64,000 nucleotides of DNA from Paragyromitra xinjiangensis (Eukaryota; Ascomycota; Pezizomycetes; Pezizales; Discinaceae). Of the stretch, positions 34,627-44,771 are shown one piece after another. Position numbers and translations under genes: made by a program. The stretch spans positions 1,178,001 through 1,242,000 of the forward strand of contig JBCAMK010000016.1 in NCBI GenBank assembly GCA_038503065.1, in the 5' to 3' direction. Each line of letters begins with the position of its first letter. Position 1 is the first letter of the stretch. The notes under the pieces are model-generated. The model saw nothing but the letters and a program-made list of their open reading frames with translations. It was not told the DNA's origin and did no database searches.

Positions 34627-36539
34627 TTTTTATCGCTGTTGCCGAGTGGAAGGTGGTAGTGAAAGATTTTTGCTGCGAGTAATGAGGTAACGTAATGCAC
34701 CAGCGAAAATCAAGCAAAGTCCTTCCTGGCGAAACCGCAGAAACACACCCGATCACTGAGCGAGGATAGTGAAGGGCTTTTTGAAGAGAATTGAAGGAGA
34801 AACTAAGAATATTATGGTGGAAATTTAAGAATAGGCGTGTGCCTTTTTTTGAAATACCGAGACCCCTCCATAAAAAGGAAAAAAAGGAGAAGGAAGTGAA
34901 AAAAAAAATCTCAAATTACTGGCAAACACCCCGCTTCTAGGGCTGAACTTTGCCCCACTATCAGATGAACAAGGGTCCCGCCAAGACCCATATGCCGTGT
35001 GCCTTGATTGAACAAAGCTGGTACCCGCTGTTACAGTACATGCAGAGTTATCCCGCCAACGTCAGCCCTTCGAGAGAAGCCTTTTTGGTTGGTCGCCCTT
35101 GTATCACGAACCAGAATCTAAATATCAATCAATGTACTGTTCGTGAACCAATCGCCTAGAACTCTGCATGCAGTTCTTCACTAGGTAGAAGCTTCCGATC
35201 TAGAGTAAATGTATACACGATACCAGAGATCCCACATGAGAGGCTATTTGGGCATATGACATGCAGGTTGCTGTCACTGACAGAAGTGGGCTGGCGGTGG
35301 GATCTGTATATCCTACAAACATCGCGATGAATACCGTAATAGGTACCTCGTTTGTACAATTGAACGCGACCAGGCTAGGCAGTATAAAATCGACCTTAGC
35401 AAAACTAACAAAGTTTGGGTTCTTTTCACACTAACTTTTGCATGCGATATTCTTGTATCCAGAAACCGATTGAAAAAAAACTAACAAAGTTACCCCTGAA
35501 AGACCAAATCACTTTCTAAAGCGGAAATTTTTGTTTGGGTATTTCGATCTTGCCCAGCCCGGTTGCGTTCAATACAAAAGGAGATATTACGATATACGCT
35601 GTTGGAGGGTCGAAAGCGAGAAGCCGTTTGATATATAACTCGCCTAGTACTACCAGGAGAATACATGTAGATATTAAGCGTCTTGTGAGGCACGTGAGAC
35701 CCTCTCGGGTGGTGATTCGCACCGTCCCCAAAAAGAAATTGTAGATCTAATCAAGATAAAGATAAAAATGACCAAAGATTGGCATAATTTAGTAGCCTGC
35801 TCTGAAGGGGATACCCGAAGCGGATCTGCGAAAAAGGACGCGAAAATAGGAAAACGACCAGCGATGTATGATACCCAACTATTGGGTTAGGGTTATATTT
35901 CAGACCTTCCCAAGCAGAGGCCCGGCGTGGATGGGCTTTGGCAGGATACCGAACGTCTTCGCCGCAGGAGATACTTTCTGTTGGATAAATGGGTGGGAAT
36001 TACCCTTTTCCCTTTTTACCCTCTGCCGGAGGGGTTCAAGCCCACTGATAAATTATGTAAATCCTACATAGACACAAAATAAGACCGCAGTTAATATATC
36101 TAAAGAGCGCCCGAGAGGGAAAGGCCATTTTAAATTAAAACACCGGGGGAAAGGGTCGACTTGATTGATGCACGAGCACGGGGGAAGCCTTGCTGGGGAT
36201 CAAGGTGGGCTAGCTATTCCTTTACTAAAATGTGTCTCGAGTCAATTGGCCAAGCCTTACCAACGTTAACCGTCGGTGTTGTAAAACCTGAATTATTTGA
36301 TTGATTGATCTACGGTATTAACTTAATATATAATACCTATTGAATCTTTGTTAGAAATGGTTGCATCATTAGTAAAACATTCCTGTGACGCTACAGCGCC
36401 GCATTTCAGGTTTTGTGTTGGTTGGTTGCCTGAAGATCCCTCGACCTCCACAACCTGATATCTACCCCTTCAATCTGTTGGCGAGAGAAAAATAAACCTC
36501 TTTGACCTAGAGTATATTTCTTGAAGTTAAGCACCAGCT
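34627..36539. other. Intergenic between ura2 and the BTB-lectin gene
   Basis: No gene recognised. A/G-rich runs near 34840-34910, one dispersed repeat copy, and a telomere-like GGGTTAGGGTT at 35884-35894 with no gene next to it. The left end is the ura2 promoter region. Confidence 0.5.
35428..35468 (+). repeat. Dispersed repeat copy B
   Basis: AACTTTTG, then CATGCGATATTCTTGTA and TCCAGAAACC, matches the copy at 16224-16263 with one small indel and a few transitions. Confidence 0.5.
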
Positions 36540-38367
36540 ATGAGCGCAACCATAGATTCAGGTTTTCCCAGGTTAGCCCCACCACCTGAGGGCGGGCGTC
36601 CCATACAAATATCTTGGGGAAATCATTATCAATCTGACATTTGTGGATTTTAGACCCTTAACCTCAGAAGTATTCGAGCTCACAGCCCAACAAGGAGAGT
36701 TACGATTTTACGTCCACAAAGATATCCTTACTTCCCAACCTCAGAATGCTACAATAAACGAATGGAAGGGGAACACCGAACGGAAAATAAATCTGGAGGA
36801 CTGGGACGGGGGAACAGTAGGTCGCTTGGTGGAATTCCTACATACTGGCAACTACCAATATCCAGATCCAAGCCCAGCACTGCCCGGTAAACAAAGTGCC
36901 CCAGAAGAACCCAGCCAGGACCTCGTACGCCCGGGGATTGTGGAGAAGCCAAGCGACAAAGCGAAGTCGGGTTCCAATCGCCCTTTAACTCCGTTGGACA
37001 AATGTTTGAGTAATATCCCACTCCAGGAGCAAAACAATCGCGAGACCGACCAGGCAAGGTTAGATCGTTTTAGTGCGCAAGATGACTATAGAGAACTACT
37101 CTTTTCACACGCGAAAGTCTACAGTTTAGCGCATCGCAAATCTATCCATGCTTTGCAGGTCTTGGCGCTGAGACGACTGTCTATGGTTCTCTTGAAAATT
37201 AATCTGATCCAGCCTGACTCGCCAACAACGTTAAACTTCATTGACCTCGCGAAGTACGTTTACTCGCATACTGACTCTCTTGTGAACTCCGAGGAACCAC
37301 TGCGAAAACTCATCTCGCAGTTCGCTGCTTTAAATATTACAGTTCTACAGAATAGGGAGGAAATGGCGGGTCTGATGAGTGAAGGGGGTGATTTTGTCAA
37401 TGAGTTGACGCCGAAGGTCGGCAGGAGAGTTACGATCACTAAAAAGAGTCCAAAGCCCGAGGTCAAGAAAGAGCCCCCGGTCCAGCCTCTAGCCAAGCCT
37501 CCCGCCAAGCCTCCCTCTAGATCCATACCTAACCCATACATTAAGTATTTTAATACCGGCGAAGTCCACAATTGGAGAGACCCGTGGGGGAAAACCTCGA
37601 AAGTTATTTTCTTTGGCACCACATATTCTGAACCACCAGGTATACCGGTAGGGCTCAACACACTAGATGTTGGGAACCATAACAACATTCGGGTCAATAG
37701 CTTCGCCAGCAATATAGGGAGAGATCGCTTCCGTATTCACATCGACAGCTGGGAAAATTCATTAATTTTCTCCGCGGGTTGTGCATGGTTAGAGATACAG
37801 AAAAACGATCCAGATTTCCAATATGGAAGGTTCTGCACCTTAGAAGACCACCTTCACCCACAAACCCTTACTTCGCGCTTGATCACTTTTCCACGGGCCT
37901 ACAGCGCACCACCAGTCGTGGTAGTCTGGCTTGCCGGGTTCGATATCCAGCGAGACACATTCTGGCGTGTGAAAACATACGTAACCAACGTCACCGCAAC
38001 AAACTTCGTCCTTCATATCGATACTTGGAGTGATACGATACTACACTCCGCTACTGCGTCGTGGGTCTCTTACCCGGCGAATATGCCGAAGGTATGTAGC
38101 GGCAGTTTCGGTACCTCAGACGTGCGACCGATTCACCCCCCACAGCTCCAAACTGACGGAAACGTCAACTTCCGTCATGGCATTTTTAACACTCCCCCTC
38201 ACGCCTTGTTGGCATTCAACTATATCGATATCAATTGCTGCGAAAACCTGCGGGTTAGATTGGACTATTCTTCTATGACTACTGCTGGGATGAACTGGCA
38301 TATTAGTAGCTGGGAGAATACTGTTGTGTATTCCGTTGAGGCGTCATATATTGCTCTGGCTTGGTGA
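36540..38367 (+). CDS. BTB/POZ domain protein with three H-type lectin repeats
   Basis: The long frame has no ATG at its 5' end (it opens at a GTG, 36643). A two-exon model solves this: ATG at 36540, exon 36540-36571, intron 36572-36653 (GTTAGC...TTTTAG, CTGAC branch), exon 36654-38367; 581 aa. The N-terminal part is BTB/POZ-like (FYVHKDILTSQ near residue 30, GRLVEFLHTGNY near 75). A Pro/Lys-rich linker near 270-300 precedes three H-type lectin-like units with cores RIHIDSWENSLIFSAG, LHIDTWSDTILHSA and WHISSWENTVVYSV. BTB domains commonly recruit Cullin-3 ligases and H-type lectins bind GalNAc-type sugars, so a sugar-sensing ligase adaptor is conceivable, but that is inference. No signal peptide, so probably intracellular. 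The donor GTTAGC is not optimal and the start is the least certain point. Confidence 0.7.
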
Positions 38368-39413
38368 TAGCTGGAAGCTGTAAGGTATATGGCTCGCCAT
38401 CATTTTACCGGCTGTACGCAACCTTCGTTTTAAGAATCGCAGTCTGAGAGGCTAACAAAATTAGCTTTGGGCAGGAGTTACGCGAACGAATTTGCCGGAA
38501 CATGATTTTTGTTTCTTTTTGCTGGGGTTATTGAAGTTTCTTGTTTTTTTCTTCGTGATCCATCTTAATCACACTGAACTTTTTTACTTTCCACAATTTG
38601 GCATTGTATGAATTTCCCTAACGTTCACGAAATACCTGTAGTCTAGTTTTTATCTGCTGTTTACGAGGCGCATGCATTAATGTAATCATATTTTCTATGC
38701 TGTCATACTCTCAAATGTTGCTAGGTCTAATCTTCAACTACTGAGTGAAACGGAGATTGCTCGAGTAATACTAAAGAATCATGCTCCACCAGCATTACCG
38801 GGACCCTACGACTACTCACGCACCCCTAGAAAGCCCTGGGCGTAATTCGAGACCTTGGGCTCTTATTGATACTAGGCTGGGCTGTGAAAGAATGCTGAGA
38901 GTAGGAGCAGGAATTTCGAGATCCAGAGCAGCAGCACAGACCCTATCATAGGAATTTATGAACTCGTTTAATTTGTCTTCAATTAATCAAATATCGCAGC
39001 CTGAGGGGGCTACCCTCGGTCCTTTTATATCCCTACAGCGAGATGCAGGTGCAAGGCGAGTGATATCTGATGATTTAAAACATGGCGGCTGGCAGCTAGC
39101 ACCATGCCTCTAGCGCACTCACTTTTTCGTAATGAAATAGAACGGGAAAAGCCTACCTAGGAGGATTAAAGTGAAAATAATCCTCAATGACGACCACTAA
39201 GTTAGATCACTAATTGGTGTTTATGGTCCATGGCCATAAGGTAGTTTATACTTGAGGGTTTGGGGTGGGAATGCTTTGAAATAAATAAACAAAGTGGGAG
39301 GATTTTAGCGTATTAGTTCAAGCTTCGTTATGAGCTACATGGAAAAAGTACCCAGATGTGAGGCGGTTTTATCATCCTATACCAGTAGTTTGAGGTTCCG
39401 ATACACTAACAGA
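38368..39413. other. Intergenic
   Basis: No gene recognised; T-rich 3' flank of the lectin gene followed by anonymous sequence. Confidence 0.5.
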
Positions 39414-40057
39414 TTATGGCAGCGCAATCCCTCTATATTCTCGAAGTACTTCAGCGGTAGCGTGAGAACTTCTCGCCAGCGCTCTCCTGAGTACTATTTC
39501 TCCATGTCCGCCAGCTTGAGCATTGACATCCGCTCCCCGCTTTAACAACGGCCTGCTCAGATTATGTGGGTCGGAACTATAACTCCGCGAAAGCTTCAAC
39601 AGTGATGTCTCTTGAAGGTGGTCTCGAGCATCAACCTCAGCGTTCCCCTCAAGAAGCTCAAATAAGTTATCGAAACTCGCATATGCAGCGCGAAGAAGGG
39701 AGGTTCCTTCAGTGCAGTCGCCCGCCTCCATGTTGGCTCCGTGGTCGAGTAATAGCCTAACTGTCCTTTTACTATTATTTTGGACCACAAGGAAAAGTGG
39801 TGAGACTCTATCTCCTGTTTCAACCGCGGTACTGAATACTTTTTCGAGCAAAAGACGCACAAGGCTTTCGTAGTCGTGGATTGCCGCCCAACACTTTGCA
39901 GGCATGAAACCTTTATCCTAGATAGCAAAGTCATGGAGGAGTCGAGTCAGAATATTAGCAAGCGTATGATTGGTTCTGGTGAAGGAGTTGGGTCTCTCAG
40001 GTTTAGGTTCCCAGCAATCAAAATAAGGAGTTCGTTTGGGAGAGAAAGTAGCAGCAT
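39414..40057 (-). pseudogene. F-box-ankyrin pseudogene
   Basis: Related to the intact gene at 40771-41796. An ATG at 40055-40057 opens an F-box-like start (SLPNELLILIAGNLNLRD), but a one-base loss near 39987-39994 shifts the frame where the relative reads DLNS. The shifted frame continues (NSFTRTNHTLANILTRLLHD) to an in-frame TAG at 39918-39920 where the relative has Gln, then resumes as KCWAAIHDYESLVRLLL and a few ankyrin units with insertions and losses. Two independent lesions support loss of function. The open part 39414-39905 alone would be a 163-residue headless ankyrin protein. Confidence 0.75.
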
Positions 40058-40770
40058 TGCCGATCGGGGTTTCACTATTTGATTCTAAGAGACACCTATT
40101 CGTATGTTGCAGTCGCGTCTCCAGAGCCTCATGCTAGGATTCCAGAGGTGGGTAAATATACGTATTACCTACTTGGGACAATGTGATTTGCCCGAAATGC
40201 TAGATCAACAGCAATTGGCAAGCCACATACCGTGTTATCTCGCCTAGACCAGGCAGTTCTAAATTGACCTTCGGAAAACCTCAAAAAGTGTTAGAAACAG
40301 TTGCTTATAATTAGCATGGAGGTTTCTGTCTCAACGTCTAAACACCCACTTTTCTGAGAGAGTAGTTTCAATTAGAGTATTTCAGTCGAGTTTAGTCCAG
40401 GTTAGTACCTTATGACTTCTCGTTTTACTAATCTAGTAATATCTCCCAAGTGAAATGAAATTGGTTATACGGGTTTTTTTTTTGAAAGGTCGAGGCAAGC
40501 GCAGCAAGAGCAAATTAAAGATCTTCTGGTTACCCAAAAGATACCTTTACACATCTAGAAGGCAACGGGGCAAGCTTCGGATCTTAATAGCTTGTTTAGA
40601 AAAAGCGTAGTTAGGGGTTATGAAATGCACTTGTGATCAATAAGGAGTAACTGCGTTTAGTTACTAGACAATGTAATTCAATATTTCCATTATATTTCGT
40701 TACAGACAATTCATGACGCTTATTCAATTTCTCACATGCTCCTCTCGCGCTGACTCTACCTTCTTTATAA
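40058..40770. other. Intergenic
   Basis: No gene recognised between the pseudogene and its intact relative. Confidence 0.5.
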
Positions 40771-41796
40771 TTAAGCCACACAGCATTGGGGAACAGTCCC
40801 TTCTAGCAACTTGACCATTGTCAACTGTCCGTTTATGCGGGCTGACTGCAGCGCTGTCTGTCCTTCATAGTCCGGTTGGTCAATCGCCCCATTCTCCAGG
40901 AGAAACTTGGCGAGATTTTTGTTATCAGCCTTTACCGCTTGATGTAATGCCGTTTCCCCACTAACGCCGTTGTGACGATTAACGTCTACCCCATATTCCA
41001 GTAGTAGCTTCGTGACAGTTTCGCAATTTGCGCCGTTACCTTGGAAATACACAGTATAGAATAGTGGCGACAGGTGATTGTTATCACATGCATTGACATT
41101 TGCACCTCCTTCAAGTAATATCTTGACTATCTCAAAAACCTCCTTGTAGCTCTTCTCACATGTGTTATGGGTGAAGGTTGTAGCAATGTGCAATGGTGTC
41201 TGCCCAAGGTCTTCTTGGATATCTATCTCCATGCCATTATCCAAGAGATATTTAACGAGCGTCGAATGTCGGTATGATGTTGCAAGGTGAAGAGCTGTGA
41301 GCCCGTTGTTATCGCTGGGTGAAATATCCGCTCCATATTTAACTAGGAGTAGGAACATCTCCATAGATGTGGCGGCAGCACGTAGGATTGGTGTCTTCCC
41401 GCTCCCGTCCCGTAGAGTCATGTCTGCTTCCCGTTCCAGTAATAGCGTAACAGCTTCATGCTTATATCCTATAGCAAGGTGAAGAGCTGTCTCCCCGGAA
41501 TCAATGGCTCTTTCTTTTACAGTCGCAAATTTCCTCTCCCAAAAGGATCTCTTGTCCTGAGCATTGACATCCGCGCCACTATCCAAAATCACCTGAACTA
41601 GTGGCTCATATCCGCCTATCGCCGCCCAGCAGAGAGCAGGCACGTTGTTTTTGTCCTGAAGGGCGAGGGTGTGTAAAAGTGGAGTAAGGAGAGTAGCTAA
41701 TCGGTGGTTTGCTTGGAGGAGAGAGTTGAGATCTGATGATGAAAGATTCTCGGCAATGAGGAGTAAGAGTTCGTTTGCGAGATTGGGCAATGGCAT
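40771..41796 (-). CDS. F-box-like ankyrin repeat protein, 341 aa
   Basis: A single exon from ATG 41794-41796 to the stop at 40771. The N-terminus reads LANELLLLIAENLSSSDLNS, an F-box-like helical motif that in related proteins docks on Skp1 of SCF ubiquitin ligases, followed by HRLATLLTPLLHTLAL. From about residue 50 there are about eight ankyrin repeats (for example TALHLAIGYKHEAVTLLLE, TALHLATSYRHSTLVKYLL), some with longer inserts. Substrate and pathway cannot be told from sequence. Tandem neighbour of the pseudogene and related to the gene at 43620. No signal peptide or membrane segment. Confidence 0.8.
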   Translation of the reverse strand: MPLPNLANELLLLIAENLSSSDLNSLLQANHRLATLLTPLLHTLALQDKNNVPALCWAAIGGYEPLVQVILDSGADVNAQDKRSFWERKFATVKERAIDSGETALHLAIGYKHEAVTLLLEREADMTLRDGSGKTPILRAAATSMEMFLLLVKYGADISPSDNNGLTALHLATSYRHSTLVKYLLDNGMEIDIQEDLGQTPLHIATTFTHNTCEKSYKEVFEIVKILLEGGANVNACDNNHLSPLFYTVYFQGNGANCETVTKLLLEYGVDVNRHNGVSGETALHQAVKADNKNLAKFLLENGAIDQPDYEGQTALQSARINGQLTMVKLLEGTVPQCCVA

Positions 41797-43619
41797 GGCG
41801 AATCCCTCACGGAGGAAAACTTCGTGCTTTGGTATTGTAGTCCTTAAAGGTGATCAGCCCCTTCTTTTCATTCTCCTCATTTCCAATTTATCAAAAAATT
41901 CAGGAAGTGATTTGTGACAATACCACCTATCTAGGCCTATGATGCCGCCTAGCAAGAATACCCCCGTGCTTGCGCAATTGCTGATTTTAAAAAGTCTTCA
42001 CCGTAGGGTGGAAGAAGCTGGCCCGCCCAGAGAACTCCGTAGGCGCAGGGCAGTCTTCCTCCGATACGTATACATTCATAATTAAAAGCCGATGAGAAAC
42101 CACCAATACTATACGATCCTATAAATGGTGGCGGCGCCCCATCCACATTGAAAGCTAGGGAAATTACAATGATTTCCTTCCTGAAAATCAGTTGGTTATG
42201 CACTAGGTCATGGGATAACGATCAGAAAACTTGATCCCCTGTCAGGGATACGCCTCGTTGTTGGAAGTCACAGAAAAACCTGCTATGTTACCTGAAAAAC
42301 CACATGTAGCACAGCGAATTTCTCGTGGTTACATGTATTCAAGAAAGTTCCTGCTGCAGTCCGCTCTCAGCTATCAGCGACTATCAGCCGCAAAATCAAT
42401 GAGATAAATTTAGGAACACGATTGGCTACGGCCGTGTCTTCTAGATCTGCAAGCTTATCAAATTTGATCAGTTGTAGGTTGGGAAAGCTGTGCGCATGAT
42501 ACCCATATTCTAAGTGTTCTGAGGCCTGTTACGTATACATGTACACCAGACCAGTTAGGGATGACGATTAAAATTCAAGCTACTCTCCTCTACATATAAG
42601 GACTTAAAGTGGGTCCGGCCCCTATTTTAGAATTTGTGGCAAACATGAGATATAGGTCGGTTTTTGGCTTGGCGATCTTGGATCAATAGACTTTTGCTTG
42701 ATATCGGTCGCTTTTTTTTGTAGGGATGATTATTTATGTTATATGTGAGGTCCATAGTCCTAGAAGAAGAAATAAATAATGGATGAGTAGGGCGAAATTG
42801 AATAGGGAGTACAATGGGGTGTCATATCTTCACCACTATTACCAAAAGTGAATATAGCCATCCTCTTACCTGTATCTGCAATTGAGAATTAATAGCTCTA
42901 TCACCCAAAACTGCAGGAATCTTTCTGTATACACTACATCTAGTAGTCATTTTCCTTAAACCTTCGAAGCTGTGAGACTCCCTTCTGGGTCTGGAAGTTT
43001 CTAGGCATTAAGAAATTTTGATTTGGAAAATAAATGAAGAAACCAAAGACAGCGCTAGCGGTAAGTGAAATTGACAAAACCAACCCAAATCTAGTAATTT
43101 TCGGCCCAAGGGTCTTTCAAGATTCAAGATGGGGTATTTAATTGCAAAGCAGCCCTGGCCAAAGAATTTCCACTTTACGCATTTAATCTCATAACCTTTC
43201 CGGTAGAAAATCCATTTGCTTATATGCATTCCTTAGTCGCATCCACAACTACATGTAAATCATGTTGATACATACACATACATCAACTACATGTATCCTC
43301 CTACCTTTTTTACCTTCTGATCCATTCACTACATGTAGACCACATAGCCCCAATATCCCCCTCATCCAGGGTAAAACAAATGTAAATGGCACACAAAATG
43401 CAAACGTGAAGGTAAACTATAAACCTCACCAACCCCTTGGAATTTGACTACTTAGCCATGAATTCTTCAATTTAAACTCTTATTAGTCTGGGCCGAATTA
43501 TTGAATTATCTTAGGCTGAGACTGATTAGACATCCATAGGGTTTCACAAGCCTTCGGCAGCCCTAACCTTAAGAGGCTAGCTAGGTGGAGACAATGCGAC
43601 ACAACCTCAACACAGCATC
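41797..43619. other. Intergenic between divergent F-box-ankyrin genes
   Basis: 1.8 kb separating the two divergently transcribed F-box-ankyrin genes. No gene recognised; several ACATGTA motifs near 42330, 42540 and 43250-43340. Confidence 0.5.
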
Positions 43620-44771
43620 ATGGAATTCCTAAACCTTCCAAACGAACTCATCCTGCTGGTGGCTGAAGAGCTTTCAGCAGCAGATGTAAACTCACTTCTG
43701 CAAACTGCTCGTCCTCTTGCCAGGCTTTTAACTCCACGACTCCACGCTCTCGCTTTTGAGAACAAAGATGGCGCCCCTGCACTTTGGTGGGCTGTTGAAC
43801 ACTCCTTCGAGCCACTCGTCCATCTGCTGTTATCTAAAGAGGGCATCGATGTAGAAGTAAGAAACTGGTACATAACTCCGCTTTTTGTCGCGACCAGAAT
43901 TGGAAATGAAGCGTTGGTACGGCTCTTATTAGCGCATGGAGCAGCAGCAGATACAAGCAATCTCTATCAAATAACACCGTCCCACACTGGAGTAACGCCG
44001 TTTCACATTGCGGTTGAGGAAGATCGTACGGGCGCTATTGTCAAGGCGTTCTTAGAGAATGGTGTCGATCCGAATATGCCAAACGAGCTTGGGGAACTTG
44101 CTCTCTTCATTGCTACCGAAGCGAAGGATTTAGCGATGGTGAGGCTGCTGCTCGATTATGGCGCAGATATCGGAATGAGAAACCGCAAAGAATTTACCCC
44201 CTTGCATGAGGCAGCATGGCAAGGACAAGTTGATATTGCCAAGGAGTTTTTGGAGCGTGGAGCAGAGGTGAATGCGAGGGCCGAGTGTGGTACTACAGCA
44301 CTATATGTGGCTTCGGAGAAGGGGCACGACATGATGGTCAGTCTGCTTATTGAGGCAGGTGCGGATATAGATATCAGGGACGACAAGGGGCAAACATCAC
44401 TTCATAGAGCCGTATATCGCGACTATGATTTGGCTGTCGAAAAACTCTTGGATGCAGGTGCAGACTTCGAGGCCTGGTGTGACGCCGGGAATACACCAAT
44501 GTACATCGCTGCCGAGAACGGCTTCGCCGAAATTGTTTGCCTACTACTCAAAAAGGGCGCCGATATCAACATGCCGAATCCTAGGACGGGGCGGACACCA
44601 CTTCTCGCAGCTGCGGATTGCGGAAGTGGGGGAATTGTCGAGATGTTACTTGAAAAGAGAGCAGATTTACATCACCGAGATTTTAGTGGGCATACAGCAT
44701 TAGAATTGGCTACTATGGGAGGGGCCCAGGAAATAGTTATGCTGCTGCAAGATAAAGGTGCTGGTGGTTGA
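43620..44771 (+). CDS. F-box-like ankyrin repeat protein, 383 aa
   Basis: A single exon with ATG at 43620. The F-box-like N-terminus (LPNELILLVAEELSAADVNS) is followed by ARPLARLLTPRLHALAFE, clearly paralogous to the 40771-41796 product. About nine ankyrin repeats follow from about residue 50 to the end (for example TPLHEAAWQGQVDIAKEFLE, TALYVASEKGHDMMVSLLI). The repeats are well preserved but not near identical, so this array is older than that of NLR2. A likely role is substrate adaptor of an SCF-type ligase, from family knowledge only. Confidence 0.8.
   Translation: MEFLNLPNELILLVAEELSAADVNSLLQTARPLARLLTPRLHALAFENKDGAPALWWAVEHSFEPLVHLLLSKEGIDVEVRNWYITPLFVATRIGNEALVRLLLAHGAAADTSNLYQITPSHTGVTPFHIAVEEDRTGAIVKAFLENGVDPNMPNELGELALFIATEAKDLAMVRLLLDYGADIGMRNRKEFTPLHEAAWQGQVDIAKEFLERGAEVNARAECGTTALYVASEKGHDMMVSLLIEAGADIDIRDDKGQTSLHRAVYRDYDLAVEKLLDAGADFEAWCDAGNTPMYIAAENGFAEIVCLLLKKGADINMPNPRTGRTPLLAAADCGSGGIVEMLLEKRADLHHRDFSGHTALELATMGGAQEIVMLLQDKGAGG

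Noticed and set aside
36030..36050. GGGTTCAAGCCC resembling a tRNA B box
   Set aside because: No A box, acceptor stem or anticodon arm can be arranged around it.
36643..36654. Apparent start of the BTB-lectin protein at 36643
   Set aside because: The codon is GTG, not ATG. A spliced ATG exon at 36540 fits frame and splice signals.
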